Translations under genes and position numbers: made by a program
Source of the DNA: Oceanococcus sp051252075
GTDB taxonomy: Bacteria; Pseudomonadota; Gammaproteobacteria; Nevskiales; Oceanococcaceae
Assembly: GCA_051252075.1 (NCBI GenBank)
Contig: JBPOFU010000150.1
Location: 1-5,066 of the forward strand
Reading direction: 5' to 3'
Length of the DNA stretch: 5,066 nt
In this document: piece after piece, positions 1 through 5,066 of the stretch
Layout of the letters: every line of letters starts with the position of its first letter
Numbering within the stretch: the first letter of the stretch is position 1
The notes under the pieces: generated by a model
The model's input: only the letters and a program-made list of their open reading frames with translations
Databases searched by the model: none
Told to the model about the DNA's origin: nothing

Positions 1-485
1 TACACAATCACGGTTCGGCTTTCGAGTTTCAGCGCGTTAAGGCGTTCTTTACGCGCGCTGGATTTGGCCGGTAAAAACCCATCGAAGATAAAGCGCTCCG
101 CGGGGAAACCAGACATCACCAAAGCGGTGGTCAAAGCGGTCGGCCCTGGCACGCATTCCACTGCCAAACCGGCGTCGCGCACGCAACGCACCAAACTGTA
201 GCCAGGATCAGAGATCAGCGGCATGCCGGCATCGCTAATCAAAGCCAAAGTGTTGCCCTGCTGCAGTAAATTCAATAAGCCCCGCAAACGCGAGTCATCA
301 TTTTCATTATGAGCATGCCATGCGCTCATGGGGGTGGTGATAGCAAAGTGGCGCATCAACTTGGCGCTGTGCCGCGTATCTTCTGCCAAAATGCGGTCGG
401 CCTGCTGCAAGGCCTGCACTGCGCGCGGACTCATATCGTCCAAATTGCCTATCGGCGTGCCAACTACGATGAGCCGCCCGGTCAT
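1..485 (-). CDS. rsmI: 16S rRNA (cytidine(1402)-2'-O)-methyltransferase RsmI, N-terminal part
   Basis: RsmI uses S-adenosylmethionine to 2'-O-methylate C1402 of 16S rRNA in the ribosomal decoding centre. The gene runs off the left edge: 161 codons plus two bases are present, of a family usually about 280-290 residues, so the C-terminal third is outside the window. Seen in the translation: GTPIGNLDD (residues 9-17), the signature of this tetrapyrrole-methylase-fold family; AEDTRHS (34-40); LISDAGMPLISDPG (82-95), the SAM-site region; PGPTALTTALVMSGFP (113-128); and GFLPAKS (136-142). These occur in the order found in E. coli RsmI (YraL). The start at 485 gives the family N-terminus beginning just before the GTPIGN motif, with AAAGG about nine bases upstream as a modest ribosome binding site. 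It is divergent from lpoA, as in many gammaproteobacteria. The reading frame is open throughout. Identification is firm; the role is taken from the family. Confidence 0.96.
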   Translation of the reverse strand, partial: MTGRLIVVGTPIGNLDDMSPRAVQALQQADRILAEDTRHSAKLMRHFAITTPMSAWHAHNENDDSRLRGLLNLLQQGNTLALISDAGMPLISDPGYSLVRCVRDAGLAVECVPGPTALTTALVMSGFPAERFIFDGFLPAKSSARKERLNALKLESRTVIV

Positions 486-526
486 GCCTGATATCCTTTA
501 CCTTCCCAGTCTTTTTTGACTATCGC
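486..526. promoter_or_regulatory. Divergent intergenic region rsmI/lpoA
   Basis: These 41 bp separate two start codons that point away from each other, so initiation signals for at least one of the genes must lie here or extend into the neighbouring coding sequence. I see a purine-rich AAAGG stretch on the minus strand serving rsmI, and a run of six T on the plus strand (512-517) before lpoA. I do not see a convincing pair of -35 and -10 boxes on either strand, and there is no Shine-Dalgarno sequence ahead of lpoA. The call is inferred from gene arrangement only. Confidence 0.35.
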
Positions 527-2398
527 ATGATTCCGAAATTCTCGTATCCAAGCCGCCTCACGCCAACGCTGTTACTCGCTGGCATTTTGGGCCTGAGCGC
601 TTGCGCCAACCAAGCCATCACACGCGGCGCTAACAGCCCATCAGGGCCAAGCAACACTCAGGGCGCGATTGAGGACGTCGATTATATTCAGCTCGCCGTC
701 ATGGCGCTGGACAGCGCCGCCGCATCGGAAGGTTTCCAGCGCATTATTTATTTGGAAGACGCCTGCTGGGCTTCTGCGCGCGCCGAACAAGCCGATTTAC
801 TCAATCAGGCGTTAACGCTGTATCCCGAGATTGCACTCAGCCCTGAACAAACCGCAAACCGAGCGGCTTATCAAGCACTCTTGTCGGCGATGCAAGACGA
901 TGCGCAGACCGCACTCGCGATCATTAGCGCGAACCCACGCCCCAACCAAGCACGCCCACTGACGGATTACTGGCTGGCGTATGCGATGGCCTATCGCTTA
1001 CTCGATGATGGTGCCGCTGCAACCTTAATGTTGGTGCGGCGCGATGGCGAATTGGATGCCACACAGCGAGATGCCAATTGGCAACGCATCTGGAATCTGC
1101 AATTGGAATCAGCGCGATTCTTATTCCGAGACGACAGTATTCGCTACGATGCGACCACCCAAGGTTGGCTGGAATTGGGACGTATCGCCCGCCAGTTCTG
1201 GACCGACGAACAAGACATACAAAATGCCCTGCAGCAGTGGAACTTCGATTTCCCCGGCCATCCCGCAGCATTGGATTTTTGGCAGCACGCACAGGTTCTG
1301 GCTTACAACACTTTAAATTCAGCAGTACGTAAAATTGCACTACTGCTGCCCGTGAGTGGCCGACTCAAAGAAGCCGCTGCAGCGGTCCGCGATGGTTTCA
1401 TCTCGGCGCACTTTGCCGATGTCACCAGCAGCCTTGAAATCCGCATTTACGACACCGCAGAAAACCCAAGAGCCGCATACGATCGAGCCTTAGCGGAAGG
1501 CGCGGAATTGATGGTCGGCCCGCTGGACAAACAGCAAGTGGAAATCGTAGTGCAATACAACGCCAATCGCGTGCCCTTATTGACCCTGAACTACCGAGAC
1601 CAAAGTGATCCGTCCGCCAGTGTGTTGGAATTCGGCCTCGCACCAGAAGATGAAGCACGCTCAGCAGCCACTCAAGCACTCAACGATGGGCTGAGCCACG
1701 CCATTGTATTGGCCAGCGACAACGATTTTGGCCGACGCTCATTACAGGCCTTTCAAAATAGTTTTACCAGCGCCGGCGGCACGCTGCTCGACACCCGTAT
1801 GTTCAGCGGCACCCCGCGCGACTACCAAAACACCATTAAATCACTACTCAAGCTGGAAGAAAGTGCTGCCAGATTCGCCGCTATTCAACGCCTAATAGGG
1901 GAAGAACTGGACTCCGCACCGGTGCGGCGACAAGACGCCCAGTTCGTTTTTCTGGCGGCAACCCCACAAGAGGGCCGACAAATTCGGCCGCAGCTTAAGT
2001 TTTATCACGCAGAAGATTTACCGATCTATTCGGGCGGCCGCATCTATGCCGGACAACCAGACCCGCGCCAAGATAAAGACCTCAATGGGGTGAGGTTTTG
2101 CGCTATGCCGTGGTTACTCGGCAGCTCCGAATTGTGGCGTTCACGCCGCGAGGCCGTGGAACAGGCCTGGCCAGAGAGAGCGAAACGCTTTGAACGACTT
2201 TATGCCATGGGCAATGATGCCTATTTGTTGGCAAGCACTCTACGCAATACCAATTGGACCAACCTGCCTGTGATCGCAGGTGCAACCGGTCAGCTACGAA
2301 GACAACAAAGCCGCATCGTGCGTTCGCTACCTTGCACGCGCTTTGTTGGCGGCATTCCGGATCGCCGTGTACCGGTCATCAATCCACAAAATTCGTGA
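527..2398 (+). CDS. lpoA: Penicillin-binding protein activator LpoA (LppC-family outer-membrane lipoprotein)
   Basis: LpoA sits in the outer membrane and reaches through the periplasm to stimulate the peptidoglycan synthase PBP1A (known from E. coli). The 623-residue product starts with a lipoprotein signal peptide: hydrophobic segment at residues 11-25 and lipobox L23-S24-A25-C26. Residue +2 is Ala, not Asp, fitting outer-membrane sorting by the Lol system. Residues about 45-260 are an Ala/Leu-rich helical region matching the TPR-like N-domain. From K269 a type I periplasmic-binding-protein-like domain begins (KIALLLPVSGRLKEAAAAVR), followed by MVGPLDKQ (329-336), GVRFCAMPW (521-529) and RLYAMGNDAY (557-566), all typical of the family; the GATGQLRR segment near the end also fits. 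E. coli LpoA is somewhat longer (678). No in-frame ATG, GTG or TTG lies between 485 and 527, so this start is the only reasonable one, although it has no Shine-Dalgarno. The stop overlaps yraN. Confidence 0.95.
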   Translation: MIPKFSYPSRLTPTLLLAGILGLSACANQAITRGANSPSGPSNTQGAIEDVDYIQLAVMALDSAAASEGFQRIIYLEDACWASARAEQADLLNQALTLYPEIALSPEQTANRAAYQALLSAMQDDAQTALAIISANPRPNQARPLTDYWLAYAMAYRLLDDGAAATLMLVRRDGELDATQRDANWQRIWNLQLESARFLFRDDSIRYDATTQGWLELGRIARQFWTDEQDIQNALQQWNFDFPGHPAALDFWQHAQVLAYNTLNSAVRKIALLLPVSGRLKEAAAAVRDGFISAHFADVTSSLEIRIYDTAENPRAAYDRALAEGAELMVGPLDKQQVEIVVQYNANRVPLLTLNYRDQSDPSASVLEFGLAPEDEARSAATQALNDGLSHAIVLASDNDFGRRSLQAFQNSFTSAGGTLLDTRMFSGTPRDYQNTIKSLLKLEESAARFAAIQRLIGEELDSAPVRRQDAQFVFLAATPQEGRQIRPQLKFYHAEDLPIYSGGRIYAGQPDPRQDKDLNGVRFCAMPWLLGSSELWRSRREAVEQAWPERAKRFERLYAMGNDAYLLASTLRNTNWTNLPVIAGATGQLRRQQSRIVRSLPCTRFVGGIPDRRVPVINPQNS

Positions 2399-2739
2399 AC
2401 ACGCGCGGCGCCAAAGCTGAACTGCGTGCCCGCCGCTACCTGGAGTCCCAGGGTCTACAGTGCCTAGAACAAAACATGCAGTGCCGCGTCGGAGAAATTG
2501 ATCTGATCATGTGCGATGGAGACGAACTGGCTTTTGTGGAAGTACGTTCCCGCGCCGAACACGCAACGGTAGACGCGTTAAGTAGTATCAGCGTACAAAA
2601 ACGACTACGCATAGTCCGCGCGTCGCGGCATTGGCTAAGCCGCCACCCAGACTGGTTTGAACGCCCGATGCGCTTCGACGTGGTCGCTATAGATGGTAAC
2701 GAGCTACAGTGGCTCCGCAACAGCTTTGATGCCGAATAA
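2395..2739 (+). CDS. yraN: YraN family (UPF0102) endonuclease-like protein
   Basis: This 114-residue protein belongs to the YraN/UPF0102 family, which has a restriction-endonuclease/Holliday-junction-resolvase-like fold but no well-established physiological role. Seen: GAKAELRARRYLESQG (residues 5-20, with the conserved Glu at 9), GEIDLI (33-38, with D36), FVEVRSR (47-53, with E49), K69 and RFDVVAIDGNE (93-103). D36, E49 and the basic residues after it correspond to the nuclease-like acidic core. I chose the GTG at 2395, which overlaps the lpoA stop as GTGA and places the family N-terminus correctly; the frame stays open upstream to an ATG at 2254, but those 47 residues look like an off-frame reading of lpoA and do not belong to the family. 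There is no clear Shine-Dalgarno, so translation is probably coupled to lpoA. The lpoA-yraN pairing is standard in gammaproteobacteria. Confidence 0.93.
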   Translation: MNTRGAKAELRARRYLESQGLQCLEQNMQCRVGEIDLIMCDGDELAFVEVRSRAEHATVDALSSISVQKRLRIVRASRHWLSRHPDWFERPMRFDVVAIDGNELQWLRNSFDAE

Positions 2740-4127
2740 TGCTCAGCAACGATCAAATCAATGAACTTCAGCAACTCCACACTGGCCTGAGCATACTCAG
2801 CGACCCGGCGGAATGTTTAAGTTACGGCTACGACAACAGCAAACAACAAGCACAGCCCGATGCAGTCGCTCTGGCTAGCGAAACACCCGCTATTGCCGCG
2901 CTGGCGCGATGGTGCAGTGACAACAAGGTTCCGTTGGTTACACGCGGTGCCGGCACCAACACCGTGGGGGCCACGGTGCCGACCCATGGCGGGGTGGTGC
3001 TGAGTTTGGAACAAATGGATCAGATACTGGAGTTCTCACCGGAGAATCAGTATTTACGCTGCCAAGGAGGGACCCGCAACGGCGCGGTGCAGAACGCCGC
3101 GGGACAAGCGAAATTATTTTGGGCGCCGGACCCCACCAGCTCCGGTTTTTCCACTGTTGGCGGCAACTTGGGCTGTAACGCCGGCGGCCCCCGCGCGGTG
3201 AAATACGGCACCTGCCGAGACAACATACTTGGAGTCACCGCGGTGACCGGTGACGGACGCATTATTCAAACCGGCTGCCGTACAACCAAAGGGGTGGTGG
3301 GTTATGACCTCACTCGTTTATTGGTTGGGTCTGAAGGCACCCTCGCCATCATCACCGAAGCTACCTTATTGTTGAGGGCGCAAACTGCGTCAACGTGGAG
3401 TGTGCGCGCTGCCTACAGTTCGGTGGAAGCTGCGACGCAGGCCGTATCCACTATCATGGCGCAACCAGCGCGACCTTGTGCTCTGGAGTTTATGGATGCC
3501 ACGGCCGTGCGTTTGGTGCGTGAAAACGGGGCTATAGATCTTCCCGAACAAACCAAGGCTCTACTACTCATCGATATCGACGGAGATGAAGAACAGTTGC
3601 AACGCGACTGCGCGGCGATTGAGCGTGCTGCGGCGCATGCTTCACGCCTAGACTGGCTGGTCGCGACCGATGCCGATGACAGTCGCGCGCTATGGCAGGC
3701 ACGCAAGGCCTTGTCACCTTGCCTACGCAGCTTGGCGCCTAAGAAAATTAACGAAGATGTGGTGGTTCCGGTTTCGCGACTTCCTGAGTTGATTCATCAA
3801 CTGGAGAAATTCAGTCAACGCTACAACTTAAGCATCGTAAATTTTGGCCACGCGGGTAACGGAAATGTTCACGTCAATATTCTGCTAGACCCTGACAATC
3901 CCAAACAGATGGCCGCCGCCACACAATGCTTGGAAGCCGTATTTGACTTGGTCTTGTCACTCGGCGGCACTTTGTCTGGCGAGCACGGGGTGGGTACTGC
4001 CAAACGCGATTTCGTTGACCGCGAAATTGATCCTGAGACCTTGCAGCTGATGCGCCAACTTAAAGCCGTTTTCGATCCGCAAAACATCCTTAATCCGGGC
4101 AAAACACTACCGGATGCAAAGCGCTAA
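2739..4127 (+). CDS. FAD-binding oxidoreductase, GlcD / D-lactate dehydrogenase type
   Basis: A 462-residue flavoenzyme of the FAD-linked oxidase family (PCMH-type FAD domain plus FAD-oxidase C-terminal domain), which oxidises 2-hydroxy acids such as glycolate, D-lactate or D-2-hydroxyglutarate. The FAD domain covers about residues 38-212: PLVTRGAGTN (65-74), PDPTSSGFSTVGGNLG (130-145), NAGG (147-150), KYGT (155-158) and GSEGTLAIIT (197-206). The C-terminal domain, about 215-455, has R322, NEDVVVP (338-344), GHAGNGNVH (370-378), SGEHGVG (413-419) and the closing FDPQNILNPGK (445-455). H371, H378 and E415 correspond to the divalent-metal and substrate-binding residues known in D-2-hydroxyglutarate dehydrogenase. 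The first histidine motif reads GNGN where GDGN is common. Overall it looks closest to GlcD, but no glcE or glcF partner is nearby, so the substrate is open. The ATG overlaps the yraN stop (TAATG), indicating coupled translation. Family call firm, substrate unknown. Confidence 0.92.
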   Translation: MLSNDQINELQQLHTGLSILSDPAECLSYGYDNSKQQAQPDAVALASETPAIAALARWCSDNKVPLVTRGAGTNTVGATVPTHGGVVLSLEQMDQILEFSPENQYLRCQGGTRNGAVQNAAGQAKLFWAPDPTSSGFSTVGGNLGCNAGGPRAVKYGTCRDNILGVTAVTGDGRIIQTGCRTTKGVVGYDLTRLLVGSEGTLAIITEATLLLRAQTASTWSVRAAYSSVEAATQAVSTIMAQPARPCALEFMDATAVRLVRENGAIDLPEQTKALLLIDIDGDEEQLQRDCAAIERAAAHASRLDWLVATDADDSRALWQARKALSPCLRSLAPKKINEDVVVPVSRLPELIHQLEKFSQRYNLSIVNFGHAGNGNVHVNILLDPDNPKQMAAATQCLEAVFDLVLSLGGTLSGEHGVGTAKRDFVDREIDPETLQLMRQLKAVFDPQNILNPGKTLPDAKR

Positions 4128-4157
4128 AATAAGCTTGCTGTTAAAACGTAGAAAACT

Positions 4158-4164
4158 CAGGAGA
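4158..4164 (+). promoter_or_regulatory. Ribosome binding site that sets the start of the small lipoprotein gene
   Basis: The sequence CAGGAGA lies nine bases before the ATG at 4174. It is the best Shine-Dalgarno match ahead of any plus-strand gene in the window, and it decides between this ATG and the in-frame ATG at 4114, which lies inside the end of the flavoprotein gene and has no such site. A separate strong site also suggests that this gene is translated independently of the coupled genes upstream. Confidence 0.75.
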
Positions 4165-4173
4165 ACTCAGCCT

Positions 4174-4383
4174 ATGAACACACGACATACACTCATGGTT
4201 AGCTTAGGAATCATGGCATCGCTGTCATCGCTAAGCTGTGTTTCACAGTCCGTTGGCCCCGATGGGGTCCATCAAAAAGCTGGCCCTTATGAGCAAAGTG
4301 TTGGCCCAGATGGCGTAAAGCAAAGTGGCCCAGGAGCCCATCAGGAAGTCGGCAAGGACGGCGTGCAGCAAGGTACACACTGA
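4174..4383 (+). CDS. Small predicted lipoprotein with a 16-residue tandem repeat
   Basis: I do not recognise this 69-residue protein. Its first 21 residues look like a lipoprotein signal peptide: basic start (MNTRH), hydrophobic stretch about residues 6-20 and a cleavage site S19-L20-S21-C22. Ser at -3 is less usual than Leu but permitted by the general lipobox pattern. The mature part, C22 to H69, has no hydrophobic core and is rich in Gly, Gln, Pro and Val. It consists of three copies of Q-x-V-G-x-D-G-V-x-Q starting at Q25, Q41 and Q57, spaced 16 residues apart and separated by Gly/Pro-rich linkers (KAGPYE, SGPGAH). Residue +2 is Val, so outer-membrane sorting would be expected. The ATG has a good Shine-Dalgarno. 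It occupies the place where the lipoprotein gene dolP (yraP) stands in related loci, but it has no BON domain and is far too short to be DolP. Probably a real gene; function unknown. Confidence 0.72.
   Translation: MNTRHTLMVSLGIMASLSSLSCVSQSVGPDGVHQKAGPYEQSVGPDGVKQSGPGAHQEVGKDGVQQGTH
4246..4380 (+). repeat. 48-bp coding tandem repeat, about 2.8 copies
   Basis: Three in-frame units begin at 4246, 4294 and 4342; the last is shortened by the stop codon. Residues Q1, V3, G4, D6, G7, V8 and Q10 of the unit are the same in all three copies. The shared residues are often encoded by different codons: Gln CAG/CAA, Pro CCC/CCA, Val GTC/GTA/GTG, and Ser as TCC in unit 1 but AGT in unit 2. The repeat is therefore conserved in protein more than in DNA, which argues for an old duplication kept by selection, not a recent slippage event. 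Confidence 0.8.
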
Positions 4384-4404
4384 AACCTGGGGCAATAACC
4401 CGAC

Positions 4405-4905
4405 TTATTTGACGACCTTCAGCGTGGGTCGCCCGCGTGGCGGGGGCGGTGGTGGCTGATCATCACCATCATCGTTATCCACTGCTGAATCGACCAAATG
4501 CAAACCCTGCTGAGGCTTTTCCTGCTCGCCACTAATACCGGTCACGGCGCGTAGCTCGTCTTTCAAATGCTGCGCAACCGCAGTTTCTGAATCGGCCTCG
4601 TCATCCGGAAACACCATACCTTCACCGGTTTCCCTGACGATAAGTGCTTCTATGGCCGCCATGGGCACACTAAGCACAGCGCTTCGCCCTGCGAACCGAG
4701 CTTGGCCGGTTACTGATTCGTTACTGACATCACGGTGCTGCATTGCAGAGAAGCTCACATTGAGCGTAATGCGGCCGTCTTCGACGAAGTCCCTGGGCAC
4801 TTGCACGCCTTTTTGCTCCGCATCAACAGCCAATAACGGGGTTAATCCGTTGGCCTCGCACCATTCGATCATGGCACGCAATAAAAAGGGTTTTCGTGAA
4901 ATCAT
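4405..4905 (-). CDS. sspB: ClpXP protease specificity-enhancing factor SspB
   Basis: SspB is the cytoplasmic adaptor that binds ssrA-tagged polypeptides from stalled ribosomes and delivers them to the ClpXP protease. The 166-residue length matches E. coli SspB (165). Residues 1-110 form the substrate-binding dimer domain: RKPFLLRAMIEW (4-15), LTPLLAVDA (21-29), GVQVPRDFVEDGRITLNVS (33-51), ARFAGR (69-74), SVPMAAIEAL (79-88) and RETGEGMVF (91-99). Then comes an acidic linker (NDDGDD, 144-149), six prolines (151-156), and the C-terminal ClpX-docking peptide RGRPTLKVVK (157-166), which is nearly the same as RGGRPALRVVK in E. coli. The start at 4905 gives the usual N-terminus and has GGAG ten bases upstream. 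It lies downstream of petC on the same strand and converges on the small lipoprotein gene. Unlike the usual arrangement, sspA is not directly upstream. Confidence 0.96.
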   Translation of the reverse strand: MISRKPFLLRAMIEWCEANGLTPLLAVDAEQKGVQVPRDFVEDGRITLNVSFSAMQHRDVSNESVTGQARFAGRSAVLSVPMAAIEALIVRETGEGMVFPDDEADSETAVAQHLKDELRAVTGISGEQEKPQQGLHLVDSAVDNDDGDDQPPPPPPRGRPTLKVVK

Positions 4906-4926
4906 GCTGAGAATACTCCAGAAACT

Positions 4927-4952
4927 ACAAAGCCGGCAGCTGCCGGCTTTGT
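4927..4952. terminator. Perfect 26-bp palindrome between petC and sspB, probable terminator
   Basis: The halves ACAAAGCCGGCAG and CTGCCGGCTTTGT are exact reverse complements. As RNA this gives an 11-bp GC-rich stem (4927-4937 with 4942-4952) and an AGCT loop, with A before and TTTGT after the GC core on both strands. It lies after the petC stop and 21 bp before the sspB start, as expected for an intrinsic terminator or attenuator closing the petABC transcript. The T-run is short (three T, then GTAGTTT on the minus strand), so termination may be partial, allowing read-through into sspB. A protein-binding palindrome is the alternative. Confidence 0.6.
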
Positions 4953-4954
4953 CA

Positions 4955-4968
4955 TTCAGCGCGCTGAA
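4955..4968. repeat. Perfect 14-bp palindrome TTCAGCGCGCTGAA
   Basis: The halves TTCAGCG and CGCTGAA are exact reverse complements with no spacer. It stands two bases from the larger palindrome, between the petC stop and the presumed terminator. Preceded on the minus strand by a CTCTCTTTT stretch. It may be an operator, part of a composite 3'-end structure of the petC mRNA, or chance; the sequence does not decide. Confidence 0.4.
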
Positions 4969-4977
4969 AAGAGAGAC

Positions 4978-5066
4978 TTAATGTATGTCTTTCCAGAACT
5001 CTTTCTTAATGGCATAGGTCAGCGGAATCAGCAGTAACAGGTAAAACAATACCCAAAAGCCCGTGT
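4978..5066 (-). CDS. petC: Cytochrome c1 (bc1 complex), C-terminal membrane anchor only
   Basis: The right edge holds the last 28 codons and the TAA stop of a minus-strand gene. The visible residues are a hydrophobic helix (TGFWVLFYLLLLIPLTYA) followed by IKKEFWKDIH at the terminus. A single C-terminal transmembrane helix ending in a K-K-E-(Y/F)-W-K-D-(V/I)-H tail is characteristic of proteobacterial cytochrome c1, the haem-c subunit that passes electrons from the Rieske protein to soluble cytochrome c. The haem motif CxxCH would lie further right and cannot be seen. The position next to sspB supports the call, since petABC is followed by sspA-sspB in many beta- and gammaproteobacteria. The fragment is short, so the call rests on the tail motif plus context. 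Confidence 0.82.
   Translation of the reverse strand, partial: TGFWVLFYLLLLIPLTYAIKKEFWKDIH

Noticed and set aside
516..521. TTGACT before lpoA as a -35 box
   Set aside because: A matching -10 would fall inside lpoA, so transcription would begin after the start codon.
924..1340. Minus-strand open frame of 138 codons within lpoA
   Set aside because: Opposite a well-supported gene; composition is rich in Arg, His, Ser and Trp with no recognisable motif, as expected of a shadow frame.
2254..2394. In-frame extension of yraN upstream to an ATG, adding 47 residues
   Set aside because: The extension lies wholly inside lpoA in another frame, has no family similarity, and the GTG at 2395 gives the normal YraN N-terminus.
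4093..4115. Inverted repeat ATCCGG...CCGGAT at the end of the flavoprotein gene as a terminator
   Set aside because: Only 6 bp with an 11-base loop, inside coding sequence, and no T-run follows.
4139..4147. TGTTAAAAC as an extended -10 promoter for the small lipoprotein
   Set aside because: Four of six matches to the -10 consensus and no -35 box at the right distance; too weak to claim.
4114..4173. Longer start for the small lipoprotein at the ATG inside the end of the flavoprotein gene
   Set aside because: It would put 20 residues rich in Lys and Arg before the signal peptide; the ATG at 4174 has a good Shine-Dalgarno and begins a normal signal peptide.
4652..4981. Plus-strand open frame of 109 codons across sspB and the petC-sspB gap
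   Set aside because: Antisense to a clear sspB, crosses the terminator-like palindrome, and has no family features.

Overview
The window is a compact stretch of a bacterial chromosome of moderate to high GC. Its gene content points to a gammaproteobacterium: rsmI divergent from lpoA, lpoA followed by yraN, and on the opposite strand the end of a cytochrome bc1 operon (petC) followed by sspB. Proteins match gammaproteobacterial families by recognisable motifs, but species or genus cannot be named from the sequence alone. It reads as core genome; I see no insertion sequence, phage gene, CRISPR array, tRNA or rRNA.

Layout, left to right. The left edge holds the N-terminal 161 codons of rsmI (minus strand), a 16S rRNA 2'-O-methyltransferase. 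A 41-bp divergent gap separates it from lpoA (plus strand, 527-2398), an outer-membrane lipoprotein that activates penicillin-binding protein 1A. lpoA overlaps yraN (2395-2739, GTG start, GTGA overlap), which in turn overlaps by one base (TAATG) a 462-residue FAD-dependent GlcD/D-lactate-dehydrogenase-type flavoprotein (2739-4127). These three are almost certainly one translationally coupled operon. After 46 bp comes a small predicted lipoprotein of 69 residues (4174-4383) whose mature part is built from a 16-residue repeat. It converges, with only 21 bp between stops, on sspB (minus, 4405-4905), the ClpXP adaptor. Upstream of sspB on the minus strand are two palindromes, the larger a terminator-like hairpin, and then the last 28 codons of petC (4978-5066), the cytochrome c1 membrane anchor.

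What stands out is comparison with the order known from Pseudomonas-type genomes: rsmI <-> lpoA-yraN-diaA-dolP(yraP) convergent with petABC-sspA-sspB. The frame of that locus is kept here, but diaA and dolP are replaced in position by a flavoprotein and a repeat-bearing mini-lipoprotein, and sspA is absent from between petC and sspB. The functional themes (cell-envelope assembly, ribosome modification, respiration, proteolysis) are otherwise those of the usual locus. No clearly new multi-gene system is visible; the repeat lipoprotein is the only gene I do not recognise.
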